Below are positions 34,853-42,551 of a DNA stretch of 64,000 nucleotides, one piece after another. Both the position numbers and the translations under genes were made by a program. Position 1 is the stretch's first letter, and the number at the start of each line of letters is the position of its first letter. The notes below the pieces were generated by a model. The model searched no databases, was not told the DNA's origin, and worked only from the letters and a program-made list of their open reading frames with translations. Source of the stretch: Streptomyces sp. M41(2017) (lineage in GTDB: Bacteria > Actinomycetota > Actinomycetes > Streptomycetales > Streptomycetaceae); the NCBI RefSeq assembly GCF_002078175.1, contig NZ_MWFK01000003.1:124001-188000 (forward strand), written 5' to 3'.

Positions 34853-36073
34853 GTGACCGACACCGACAAAGCCCGATCCGCGGACGATGCGGCTCATGCC
34901 ACCCAGCAGAGCCGACTGGGCCGTCTGATGCGCTACCTCCCGCTGATCGCCCCCGTCCTGCTGTGGACCGTGCCCTGCGTGGTGCTGCTGTACACCGGCC
35001 AGCACTGGCCGCTCCCCGTAGCACTGGGCGGCACCGCCCTGTTCGTCCTCGGGTTGGTCGTCATGCCGCTCGCGATGGCGCGCGGCCACGGCCGCCGCCA
35101 GCAGGACTGGGCGGCGATCGTCGGAGACACCCTTCTCGGGGGCAGCTGGATTCTGTTCACCTGGTCCGTCCTGCTCGGCATCGTGCTGCGTCTCGCCCTG
35201 GCCGTGGCCGGCGTGGGCGACGGCCAGGACCGGGCACGGATCGTCACCTGGGCGGTCCTGGGTGTGGCGGGCGTGCTGCTCGTCTGGGGATACGCCGAGG
35301 CACGCCGCGTACCACGCGTGCGTCGGCTCGACGTACAACTCCCCCGCCTGGGGCCCGGATTGGACGGGACCCGGGTCGCACTGATCACCGACACGCACTA
35401 CGGCCCCCTCGACCGCGCCCGCTGGTCGGCGCGGGTCTGCGAGAAGGTCAACACCCTGGACGCCGATCTGGTCTGTCACACCGGCGACATCGCCGACGGC
35501 ACGGCCGAACGCCGCCGCGCGCAGGCCGCGCCGCTCGGCACCGTGCGGGCCACCCGGGCCCGGGTCTACGTGACGGGGAACCACGAGTACTACAGCGAGG
35601 CCCAGGGCTGGGTCGATCTGATGGACGAGTTGGGCTGGGAGCCGCTGCGCAACCGTCATCTGCTGCTCGAACGTGGTGGCGACACCCTCGTGGTCGCCGG
35701 TGTGGACGATGTCACCGCCGAGTCCTCGGGCCTGGCCGGCCACCGCGCCCACCTCGCCGGAGCCCTGGACGGCGCCGACCCCGACCTGCCCGTCCTGCTT
35801 CTGGCCCACCAGCCGAAGTTCATCGACCGGGCCGCGGCCGGGGGCGTCGACCTCCAGCTCTCCGGCCACACCCACGGCGGCCAGATCTGGCCCTTCCACC
35901 ACCTCGTCCGGATCGACCAGCCCGCCCTCGCCGGCCTCAGCCGCCACGGCACCCGCACCCAGCTCTACACCAGCCGCGGCACCGGCTTCTGGGGACCGCC
36001 GTTCCGCGTCTTCGCCCCCAGCGAGATCACCTTGCTCGTACTCCGCTCACCGCAGCAGTCCCCCACGCCGTAG
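34853..36073 (+). CDS. Membrane-anchored metallophosphoesterase
   Basis: A 406-residue protein. GTG 34853 is preceded by AGGAGGGG; an ATG 15 bp upstream has no ribosome site. Four transmembrane helices lie in the first 150 residues (LPLIAPVLLWTVPCVVLL, VALGGTALFVLGLVVMPLA, ILFTWSVLLGIVLRLAL and WAVLGVAGVLLVWGY). The calcineurin-like domain follows (about 170-400), with DTHYG, HTGDIADG, GNHEYYS, LLAHQP and SGHTHGGQ, the full set of two-metal ligands. This YkuE/YaeI-like type acts at the membrane, possibly on lipid or nucleotide phosphates. Confidence 0.93.
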   Translation: MTDTDKARSADDAAHATQQSRLGRLMRYLPLIAPVLLWTVPCVVLLYTGQHWPLPVALGGTALFVLGLVVMPLAMARGHGRRQQDWAAIVGDTLLGGSWILFTWSVLLGIVLRLALAVAGVGDGQDRARIVTWAVLGVAGVLLVWGYAEARRVPRVRRLDVQLPRLGPGLDGTRVALITDTHYGPLDRARWSARVCEKVNTLDADLVCHTGDIADGTAERRRAQAAPLGTVRATRARVYVTGNHEYYSEAQGWVDLMDELGWEPLRNRHLLLERGGDTLVVAGVDDVTAESSGLAGHRAHLAGALDGADPDLPVLLLAHQPKFIDRAAAGGVDLQLSGHTHGGQIWPFHHLVRIDQPALAGLSRHGTRTQLYTSRGTGFWGPPFRVFAPSEITLLVLRSPQQSPTP

Positions 36074-36147
36074 GCGCTTTCGCACGGCCGGGACCGGCGG
36101 CTGCCGCGTCGCTCGGCCGCCGGTCCCGGCTCGGCTCGGCTCCGTCC

Positions 36148-37047
36148 TCAGCGGAAGGTGTCGCACCGGGCGACGTTGCCCGAGGTGTAGCCGGTGGAGA
36201 ACCACTGCTGACGCTGCTTCGCGGAGCCGTGCGTCCAGGTGTCGGGGGTGACTTTGCCCTGGTACCGCTCCTGGATGCGGTCGTCGCCGACGGCGGCGGC
36301 CGCGTCGAGACCGCGGTTGATGTCGTCCTGGGTCAGCTTGGTGATCAGCGGCTTCCCGCTCTTCGGGTCGGGTGTGGTGGTGGCGTGGTGGGCCCACACT
36401 CCGGCGTAACAGTCCGCCTGGAGTTCCAGCTTCACCGAGCCGCTGTTCCGGCCCTGCCCGCTGCCCCGGGAGATCGTGCCGCTCAGGTCCTGTATGTGGT
36501 GCCCGTATTCGTGGGCGATGACGTAGGCCTCGGCGAAGGGTCCGCCCTTGGCGCCGAACTTACTGCTCAGGTCGTCGAAGAAGCCGAGATCGAGGTAGAC
36601 CTTGTCGTCGGCGGAGCAGTAGAAGGGGCCGACATCGGAGGTGGCGTTCCCGCACCCGGTGTTCACGCTGCCGGTGAACAGGTACGTCGGCGCCTGTTCG
36701 TAGGACTTGCCCGCGGCCGTCTCCGTCTGCTTCCAGTAGGCCTGGACGCTGTCGACCACGGCGACGATGCGGCATTCCTCCTTGCTGTTGGCGTCGGCCC
36801 CGGTCCGGCAGTCGGCCGCCAGGTCCGCCGCGGACGCGCCCGATCCCGAGCCGGTGTCCGGCGCGGTGGTGCCGTCCGAGCTGAAAACGCCCGGATCCAC
36901 CCCGAAGATCACCGACGCGATCACGACCAGGAGCCCGACCACTCCACCACCCACGGTCTTACCGCCGCCCGGGATCCCGCCCAGGGCTCCACCACGGTTG
37001 TCCTGCACCTCGGACGTGTCCAGGCTGGCGTTCTCGTCGAATTGCAT
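36148..37047 (-). CDS. Neutral zinc metallopeptidase (YpfJ/KPN_02809 family)
   Basis: A 299-residue protein with ATG at 37047 after GAGGGAGAG. The N-terminus is polar and Gly-rich, then one membrane helix (about 32-50, VGGGVVGLLVVIASVIFGV). The extracytoplasmic domain carries the zinc motif HEYGHH (HExxH) with flanking YVIA and LQADCYAGVWAHH, which supplies the distal acidic ligand. Paired Cys residues fit disulfides outside the cell. The family is widespread, membrane-anchored and of unknown substrate. It ends facing the phosphoesterase gene. Confidence 0.92.
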   Translation of the reverse strand: MQFDENASLDTSEVQDNRGGALGGIPGGGKTVGGGVVGLLVVIASVIFGVDPGVFSSDGTTAPDTGSGSGASAADLAADCRTGADANSKEECRIVAVVDSVQAYWKQTETAAGKSYEQAPTYLFTGSVNTGCGNATSDVGPFYCSADDKVYLDLGFFDDLSSKFGAKGGPFAEAYVIAHEYGHHIQDLSGTISRGSGQGRNSGSVKLELQADCYAGVWAHHATTTPDPKSGKPLITKLTQDDINRGLDAAAAVGDDRIQERYQGKVTPDTWTHGSAKQRQQWFSTGYTSGNVARCDTFR

Positions 37048-37557
37048 TCGCTGACTCTCCCTCAAGCAGCGCGTCGGCCCGCCCCGCATCGTGACGCCCG
37101 ACTACCCCGTGCGAGGAGGTTCACATCCGTCCCGTCGCGGTGGATCGAAGCCGTCGGACGAACCGTCGGAGCGTTGCCGTCCCGTCCGGAGTGGTCCACG
37201 GCGGCGCGCGTCCCGATCGCTGAACGGCGGCCCGCACGATTCCCCTGGCCGGGGACGGTCCGGATGTTTACGAGGCGGCGCAAGGGTCACGCAGACAGAG
37301 CGGAATGCACTGCGCCGCTGAGAGAGCAGAGCTGGACGACGTGCTGAGGGAGGGCATCGCCGGGAAGACCGGGCGATGTTCCGACCGGGTGAAATCGCGC
37401 GCGTTTCCCTGCGCTGCTTCTGCTGCGAAGTGATCCGTGATGACTGACTCGCATGAGCCGGAGGGGCGCGGCTCAAGGACCCTCCGAGCCCCGCCGGGAC
37501 CGCCACGGGCAGATGACGCTTTTGGCACCGGACAACGCTTCCCCGAGAGGTACGACC
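37048..37557. other. Intergenic stretch without a recognised gene
   Basis: 510 bp between divergent genes. Only the ribosome site GAGAGG before 37558 is clear. Frames through the region are Arg-rich and unrelated to known proteins, and I see no RNA gene or strong hairpin. Confidence 0.55.
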
Positions 37558-38019
37558 ATGACTGAATTCGCCAGTGCCGACCAACTGCGTGACCTCACCG
37601 TCCTCGACCCGGAGGGCGAGAAGGTCGGCACCGTCGGCAAGGTGTACCGCGACGACGCGGACGGCCGGCCCGAGTGGGTCACCGTGAAGACCGGCCTGTT
37701 CGGCAGCAAGGAGACGCTCGTGCCGCTCACGGGCGCCCGCGTCAGCGGCGACGAGCTGCACGTCCCCGTGACGAAGGAGACCGTCAAGCACGCGCCCCGG
37801 GTCGACGCGGACGCCCGCCTCGACGCCGACGAGGAGAGCGATCTGTACGCCCACTACGGGTTGACCCAGTCCACGTCCGCGCCGGTCGGCGTGGCCGGAA
37901 CGGCTGCCGAGAGCGGCCGGCACACCGGCTCCGTGGACGGGGTCGACGACGACCGGTCCAGCACGGGTGGAACCACCCGGGCCGCCGGCGGCCGCTCCTC
38001 GGCGGACCCGGAGAAGTGA
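37558..38019 (+). CDS. PRC-barrel domain protein
   Basis: A 153-residue protein with ATG after GAGAGGTACGACC. Residues about 8-85 form a PRC-barrel (LRDLTVLDPEGEKVGTVGKVY … EWVTVKTGLFGSKETLVPL … ELHVPVTKETVK). The remainder is acidic and disordered (Asp/Thr/Ser/Gly-rich). PRC-barrel proteins of this kind are abundant in Streptomyces and often stress-inducible. An in-frame ATG at 37453 would add 35 Arg-rich residues with no support. A strong terminator follows. Confidence 0.9.
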   Translation: MTEFASADQLRDLTVLDPEGEKVGTVGKVYRDDADGRPEWVTVKTGLFGSKETLVPLTGARVSGDELHVPVTKETVKHAPRVDADARLDADEESDLYAHYGLTQSTSAPVGVAGTAAESGRHTGSVDGVDDDRSSTGGTTRAAGGRSSADPEK

Positions 38020-38132
38020 GTGGGCATCTGCCGCTGACGTCGCCGAGGTTCTGACGGTGCTGGAGGCCGCCGCGCGCGCTCCAAGGTCTCGCGTGCGGGG
38101 CGGCCGGTAGGCGCTCGGATCGCGGTCAACGA

Positions 38133-38178
38133 CGTTCGACGGGCCTGCGCGCATCCCCGCGCGCAGGCCCGTCGAACG
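38133..38178. terminator. Strong bidirectional hairpin terminator
   Basis: Perfect 20-bp stem starting CGTTCGACGGGCCTGC (left arm 38133-38152, right arm 38159-38178) with loop ATCCCC. It lies between the convergent PRC-barrel (ends 38019) and GH31 (ends 38187) genes. Confidence 0.9.
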
Positions 38179-38186
38179 CTGTCCTG

Positions 38187-41100
38187 TCAGCGATATCCGA
38201 TGGTCACCGCTGTGTGCACGCTGCGCGGCGGCAGCGCGAGGGTGAGCGTGTGGGCGTCACTGTCGTAGTGCCATGCCTGGGACGACAGCCCCTTGCTCCC
38301 GACGGTGATGCTCTTGGGCGAGGTCACGCCGAGCAGCTTCACCGTCCACCGCCGGCTCTTGACCTGGCCGCGGAAGGAGCCCGTGGCGGGGCCGATGGTG
38401 ACGGTGTGCCGGGAGCCGCTCTCGCGATAGTGGATCCTCGTGGTGGCGCTGTGCCCGGGACCGGTCGTGGTGCCGTCGTCCTCGTACAGGGACGAGGTGC
38501 CGTCGGCGCCGGTCGCCACGGTGAGCGTGGCCTTCGTCAGGGGCGCCTTGTCATGGCTGGTGACGTTTCCCGTCCGGGTCGGGATCGTGGCGCCCGCCTT
38601 GACGAACACCGGCATGCGGTCGAGGCCGGTGGTGATGTTCTGCGTGGTGCCTCCGGTGTAGGTCTGTCCGGTGAAGTAGTCGGTCCACCGGCCGGGCGGG
38701 AACCACACCGGCGTGGTGGCCGTGGTGCCGGGCGTCGTCACGGGTGCCACGAGCATGTCCGAGCCGTAGAAGTACTCGCTGCCCGCCGTGGCGTAGGCCT
38801 GTGGCTCGTCCGGATACTCCAGGTACGTGGCACGGACCACGGGGGTCCCGGTGGTGGCTGCCTCCTGCGCGAGCGAGTACGTGTACGGCACGAGGTTCTC
38901 GCGGAGGTTGAGGAAGGTGTCGGCCGACCGGCGGGCCTCGGTGCCGTACTGCCAGGGAAGGCGGTCGCTGTGGTTGCTGTGCAGGCGGTCGATCGGCTGG
39001 AAGGTGCCGAGTTGCACCCAGCGGGCGTAGAGGTCGTCGGGCAGTTTGCGCGTGGTGCGGGTGCTGCCGCCGTCGGTGTAGGTCTCCGAACCGGTCAGCC
39101 CCGTCGTGTCGTTGTGGCCGCCGATGTCGTGGCTGACGGCCGACATGCCGGTGGCTGCCGACTCTCCCGGTGTGTAGCCCACTTCGGAACGCAGGGTGCC
39201 CCAGGTGGACGAGGTGTCGCCGGTGAAGTGCACGGTGGTGCGCTTGTCCGCCCACGGCCCGGTCGGCAGCCCCTGCTGGCCGCTGTAGCCGCCGGCCTGG
39301 AGTGAGCCGTAGGCACGGGAGATGACGAACCCGCGGCCGATCGCCCGGTCGGCGTCGGCGGCGTACTGCTGGTTGATCCACGCGTCCGGTGTGACGCCCG
39401 GCACCGACGACTGGGAGTTGTCGCAGCACCAGTCGAGCCACCAGAAGTCGTTGCCCTGGTCGTCCAGGGTGCGGTGCAGGTCCATGTACGCCTTGAGCTG
39501 GTCGGGGTCACCGAAGTCGAAGGTGTAGCAGTCGCCGCCGGCGCTCGCGCCGGACGCGCAACCCCCCTTCGTCAGCTTGCCCTTGGCGGTCGCCTGGGCC
39601 TGCGCGAACTGCGGGTCGGAGGCCAGGATGCTCGGGTGGGTGTTGAGCGTGTTGTGCAGTCCCTGCGCTGCGGACCAGTCGAAGAAGCCCTTGGGGTCGG
39701 GGAACTTCTTCGTGTCCATCTCCCAACCGCTCCAGGTGTTGGGTGACTTGAAGTCGGTGTCGGTCACCAGCACGTCGAGCGGGACGCCTTCGGAACGGAA
39801 AGCGGGCAGGATCGTGTTCTCGTAGTCGGCGGCCGTCCGGTCGATGTACTCCGAGTACCAGGTGCCGTACGTCCACTCGGGCAACAGCTTCGGAGGGCCG
39901 GTGAGGGTGGCGAGGTCGGACAGGGCCTTCTTGTAGTCGTGGCCGTAGCCGAAGACGTAACCGTCCTGGTAGGGCGTGCCGTTGTGGGACGGCCGCTGCG
40001 TGACCTTCTTGGTGGCGGTGTCGTACAGCGCGGACGTGGTGTCGTCCAGCAGATACCACCCGTCCTTGTGGAGCAGGCCGGGGGTGGTGGTCGGGTCGCC
40101 GTTGTCGCCGTTCAGCCCGTCCAGGCTGCGCCGGTAGCCGCCCAGGGCGAGATGCGGCTGGGGGGCCGCTGCGCCGGACGCCGATACGGACACGGTGTCG
40201 AGGTTGATGTGACAGCTCGCCGCCGCAGGGCAGCCGATGGTGATGTCGTCGGCGCCGGCCTTCAGTGCCACAGGCACCGAAGCGGTGCGCCAGGTGTCCC
40301 AGCTGCCGGTCACCGGGAGCGACAGCGTCTGTGTCGTGCCGCCGGAGGTCACCGAGGCCGTGCGTGTCTGGTTCAGGCCGTCGCCACCGGCCGCGTTGGC
40401 GTAGCGCACCTGGAGGGCGTACGTGCCGTCGTAGGGAACGCCCACCACGTGGGCCGACGCACTCGACCCCTGGTTCAGTTCGGCGAGGAAGCCGTCGCCG
40501 GAGTACGAAGCGTGGTCGCCGGCCACCTTCGCGGAGCCCGCGATCCGGTCGTCCTCGGCCTCGCAGCTCGTGCCGAAGGCGCAGTCCGTGATCGCGGTCG
40601 TCGAGGTCGGCGGGAAGGTGCCACCCGGGGTCACCAGGGCGACGCTGTCGACGTTCACGTTTCCGGAGTCGGCGGCGGTCTTGGTGAGCGTGACGGTGTG
40701 ATGCCCCGTGCCGAGCTGCACGGCGCTGTTCGCCAGGCTCCAGGTGTCCCAACTGCCGGTCACCGGCAGGCTCAGCGTCCTCGCCGTGCCGCCGTCCACG
40801 GTCAGGGTGAGCGTGCGCGTGACGTTCTTCCCGTCCCCCGCGAGCGAGTTGGCGTACCGGACGTCGAACTGGTACGTCCCGGCGGTCGTGACGTCGACGT
40901 CGGCCGTCAGTGAGCTGCCCGTTCCCTGGAAGCCGGCCAGGAACCCGGCACCGGTGTGTCCGGTGTGGTCCGAGGCGAGGCCCAGCCCTCCGTACGACAG
41001 GGTCTCCGCCTCGCACAGCGCTCCGAGGGTGCACGTTATCCGTCGCCAGGGCGCAGCGGTCACCGGCTCGGTCCCGGCCGTCGACCGCACCGAGAGATTG

Positions 41101-41474
41101 CGGGCGTCGAACGGCCCGGAGCCCACCTGATAGCGCAGGGTCACCGCACTGGTCTTCACCGTCAGCCACCCGTCGGCGGTGCTCGACGTGTACGCGGTCG
41201 GCGTGAAGTCGGTGCGGCCGATGGCGTTGTACGTGGCCTGGTCGGTGAACTGGCCGTTCTGCGCGTACTCGGTACGGATCAGGGTCGGTGACAGCACCTG
41301 GAAGCGCGCGTTGCCCGAGGTCACCGCCGGGACGGTGTGCTCGCCCGGATGCTCCGCCGGTCCCGCGGCGGCCTGGCCCGTCAGGGTCGTCCCCGCCAGG
41401 CACGCGGCGAGCGCGACACCCGTCATCCGTCGCCGTAGGACGTGCGTCCCGCGCCACGCTGGTCTCGTTCTCAC
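38187..41474 (-). CDS. Secreted GH31 alpha-glycosidase with two inserted CBM35 modules
   Basis: A 1095-residue exported glycosidase. GTG 41474 follows GGACGGAG and opens a signal peptide (…MTGVALAACLAGTTLTGQAAAG). The GH31 N-terminal beta domain begins at about 50. It is interrupted by two homologous CBM35-type modules (about 153-283 and 303-433), both with C-E-A-E and the SLPVTGSWDTW motif. The catalytic barrel (about 470-850) has the nucleophile Asp in WWLDW and the acid/base Asp in HFTGDTSSTW. C-terminal beta domains complete the protein. It probably acts on alpha-glucan or alpha-xyloside side chains; the exact linkage is unknown. It is transcribed alone, convergent with the PRC-barrel gene. 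Confidence 0.93.
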   Translation of the reverse strand: MRTRPAWRGTHVLRRRMTGVALAACLAGTTLTGQAAAGPAEHPGEHTVPAVTSGNARFQVLSPTLIRTEYAQNGQFTDQATYNAIGRTDFTPTAYTSSTADGWLTVKTSAVTLRYQVGSGPFDARNLSVRSTAGTEPVTAAPWRRITCTLGALCEAETLSYGGLGLASDHTGHTGAGFLAGFQGTGSSLTADVDVTTAGTYQFDVRYANSLAGDGKNVTRTLTLTVDGGTARTLSLPVTGSWDTWSLANSAVQLGTGHHTVTLTKTAADSGNVNVDSVALVTPGGTFPPTSTTAITDCAFGTSCEAEDDRIAGSAKVAGDHASYSGDGFLAELNQGSSASAHVVGVPYDGTYALQVRYANAAGGDGLNQTRTASVTSGGTTQTLSLPVTGSWDTWRTASVPVALKAGADDITIGCPAAASCHINLDTVSVSASGAAAPQPHLALGGYRRSLDGLNGDNGDPTTTPGLLHKDGWYLLDDTTSALYDTATKKVTQRPSHNGTPYQDGYVFGYGHDYKKALSDLATLTGPPKLLPEWTYGTWYSEYIDRTAADYENTILPAFRSEGVPLDVLVTDTDFKSPNTWSGWEMDTKKFPDPKGFFDWSAAQGLHNTLNTHPSILASDPQFAQAQATAKGKLTKGGCASGASAGGDCYTFDFGDPDQLKAYMDLHRTLDDQGNDFWWLDWCCDNSQSSVPGVTPDAWINQQYAADADRAIGRGFVISRAYGSLQAGGYSGQQGLPTGPWADKRTTVHFTGDTSSTWGTLRSEVGYTPGESAATGMSAVSHDIGGHNDTTGLTGSETYTDGGSTRTTRKLPDDLYARWVQLGTFQPIDRLHSNHSDRLPWQYGTEARRSADTFLNLRENLVPYTYSLAQEAATTGTPVVRATYLEYPDEPQAYATAGSEYFYGSDMLVAPVTTPGTTATTPVWFPPGRWTDYFTGQTYTGGTTQNITTGLDRMPVFVKAGATIPTRTGNVTSHDKAPLTKATLTVATGADGTSSLYEDDGTTTGPGHSATTRIHYRESGSRHTVTIGPATGSFRGQVKSRRWTVKLLGVTSPKSITVGSKGLSSQAWHYDSDAHTLTLALPPRSVHTAVTIGYR

Positions 41475-41871
41475 GGAAGACTCCGTCCTGGAGCGGGCCT
41501 CTCGGCCCGTCGCGGGTTCCTGCTGACATCGAGCTACTGCTGACATCGTTGTCACACGCACCCCTGCCGGGGCGCCGGCGGGACCGACTCAACCTGTTGC
41601 GCGCACGACGGAAGGGGGAGGCACTGCGGGTGCCGGCACCTTCTATCGATGTAAATGATGCCCGTGGCATGACAACACAGGCGCGGGCGGGTGTCCATAT
41701 GCGGGGCGGCCAACGCCGAGAGGACGCCCGGATCCGGCCGACACGGCCGACGCGCGGACGTCGTGTCCCGGGCAGCGACATGGCCCGGTAGCGTGATCGT
41801 CCGCCGCGTGGAACGTCCATGCGGCCGACCGGCCCGCGTGCGGGATTCCGGTGGCGAGCGACGGGACCGTG
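41475..41871. other. Divergent intergenic stretch, GH31 promoter region
   Basis: 397 bp between the GH31 and FKBP genes. It contains a direct repeat 46-74 bp before GH31 (annotated separately) and an AT-rich segment, TATCGATGTAAATGATG, near 41645-41661. No coding frame is convincing. Confidence 0.55.
41521..41548 (-). promoter_or_regulatory. Direct repeat TGCTGACATCG x2 upstream of GH31
   Basis: TGCTGACATCG occurs at 41521-41531 and 41538-41548, a 17-bp period, 46-74 bp before the GH31 start codon. The position suggests an activator or repressor site; the regulator is unknown. Confidence 0.4.
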
Positions 41872-42285
41872 ATGAGCGAACTGACAAAGCCCCGAATCGA
41901 GGTCCCCGACGGCGACCCGCCGACCGAACTGACGATCCGGGACCTCGTGGTCGGGGACGGACCCGAGGCACAGCCCGGCAGAGTGGTCCAGCTCCACTAC
42001 GTAGGGGTCGCGTTCGCGTCCGGCAGGGAGTTCGACTCCTCGTGGGAGCGGGACCAGCCGTTCAAGTTCGCCGTGGGCGGCGGCAGAGCCATCAAGGGCT
42101 GGGACCGGGGCGTGCGGGGAATGAAGGTCGGCGGCCGCCGCGAGATCATCGTTCCCCCGCGTCTCGGTTACGGCAAGCAGTCACCCTCTCCGTTGATCCC
42201 GCCCGGCTCGACCCTGATCTTCGTCGTCGACCTGCTCACGGTCGTGGGCGGTCCCCCGCAGCGAGGCCTGACCGGTTCGGCCTGA
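41872..42285 (+). CDS. FKBP-type peptidyl-prolyl cis-trans isomerase
   Basis: A 137-residue single-domain FKBP with ATG at 41872; a GTG 21 bp earlier is an alternative. The active-site pattern is complete: VQLHYVGVAFASGREFDSSW, PFKFAVGGGRAIKGWDRGV, GGRREIIVPPRLGYG and TLIFVVDLL. The protein has no signal or lipobox, so it is cytosolic. It helps folding by isomerising prolyl bonds. It stands between the GH31 promoter and the MFS-amidase operon, 266 bp away. Confidence 0.95.
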   Translation: MSELTKPRIEVPDGDPPTELTIRDLVVGDGPEAQPGRVVQLHYVGVAFASGREFDSSWERDQPFKFAVGGGRAIKGWDRGVRGMKVGGRREIIVPPRLGYGKQSPSPLIPPGSTLIFVVDLLTVVGGPPQRGLTGSA

Positions 42286-42474
42286 GCCTGGCGCTCCGGA
42301 GGAACGGGGAAGCACCGCGTCGCCCTCCCGCACGAACAACGGCACTCCGAGCGCCAGGAAGCCTCAACCGCCTCTCCGGCTGGGGCGGGACATTGGTCAA
42401 GCGCTCCCCGACACCGGACGATCCGACCCGCCCGCCGCTCTTTTCTCCAGAGAATCAGATCCACCCCCTTCCCC

Positions 42475-42492
42475 GTACCGACTGGTCGGTAC
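42475..42492. promoter_or_regulatory. Palindrome GTACCGAC-TG-GTCGGTAC before the MFS-amidase operon
   Basis: A perfect 18-bp palindrome of the ACCGAC/GTCGGT type that TetR-family proteins commonly bind, 60 bp upstream of the MFS start. No TetR gene is adjacent, so the regulator would be encoded elsewhere. Confidence 0.6.
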
Positions 42493-42551
42493 TAGCGTCG
42501 CCGCGTCGAGCACGCACTGCCGCGTGCCATGGCGACCCCCAGGGAGGCACT

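Noticed and set aside
34804..37347. Open frame of 847 codons on the plus strand
   Set aside because: Runs across the phosphoesterase in another frame and antisense to the zinc protease; Arg/Pro/Gly-rich without any motif.
39508..41997. Open frame of 829 codons on the minus strand
   Set aside because: Overlaps the GH31 gene in another frame of the same strand; the GH31 frame has signal peptide and active-site motifs.
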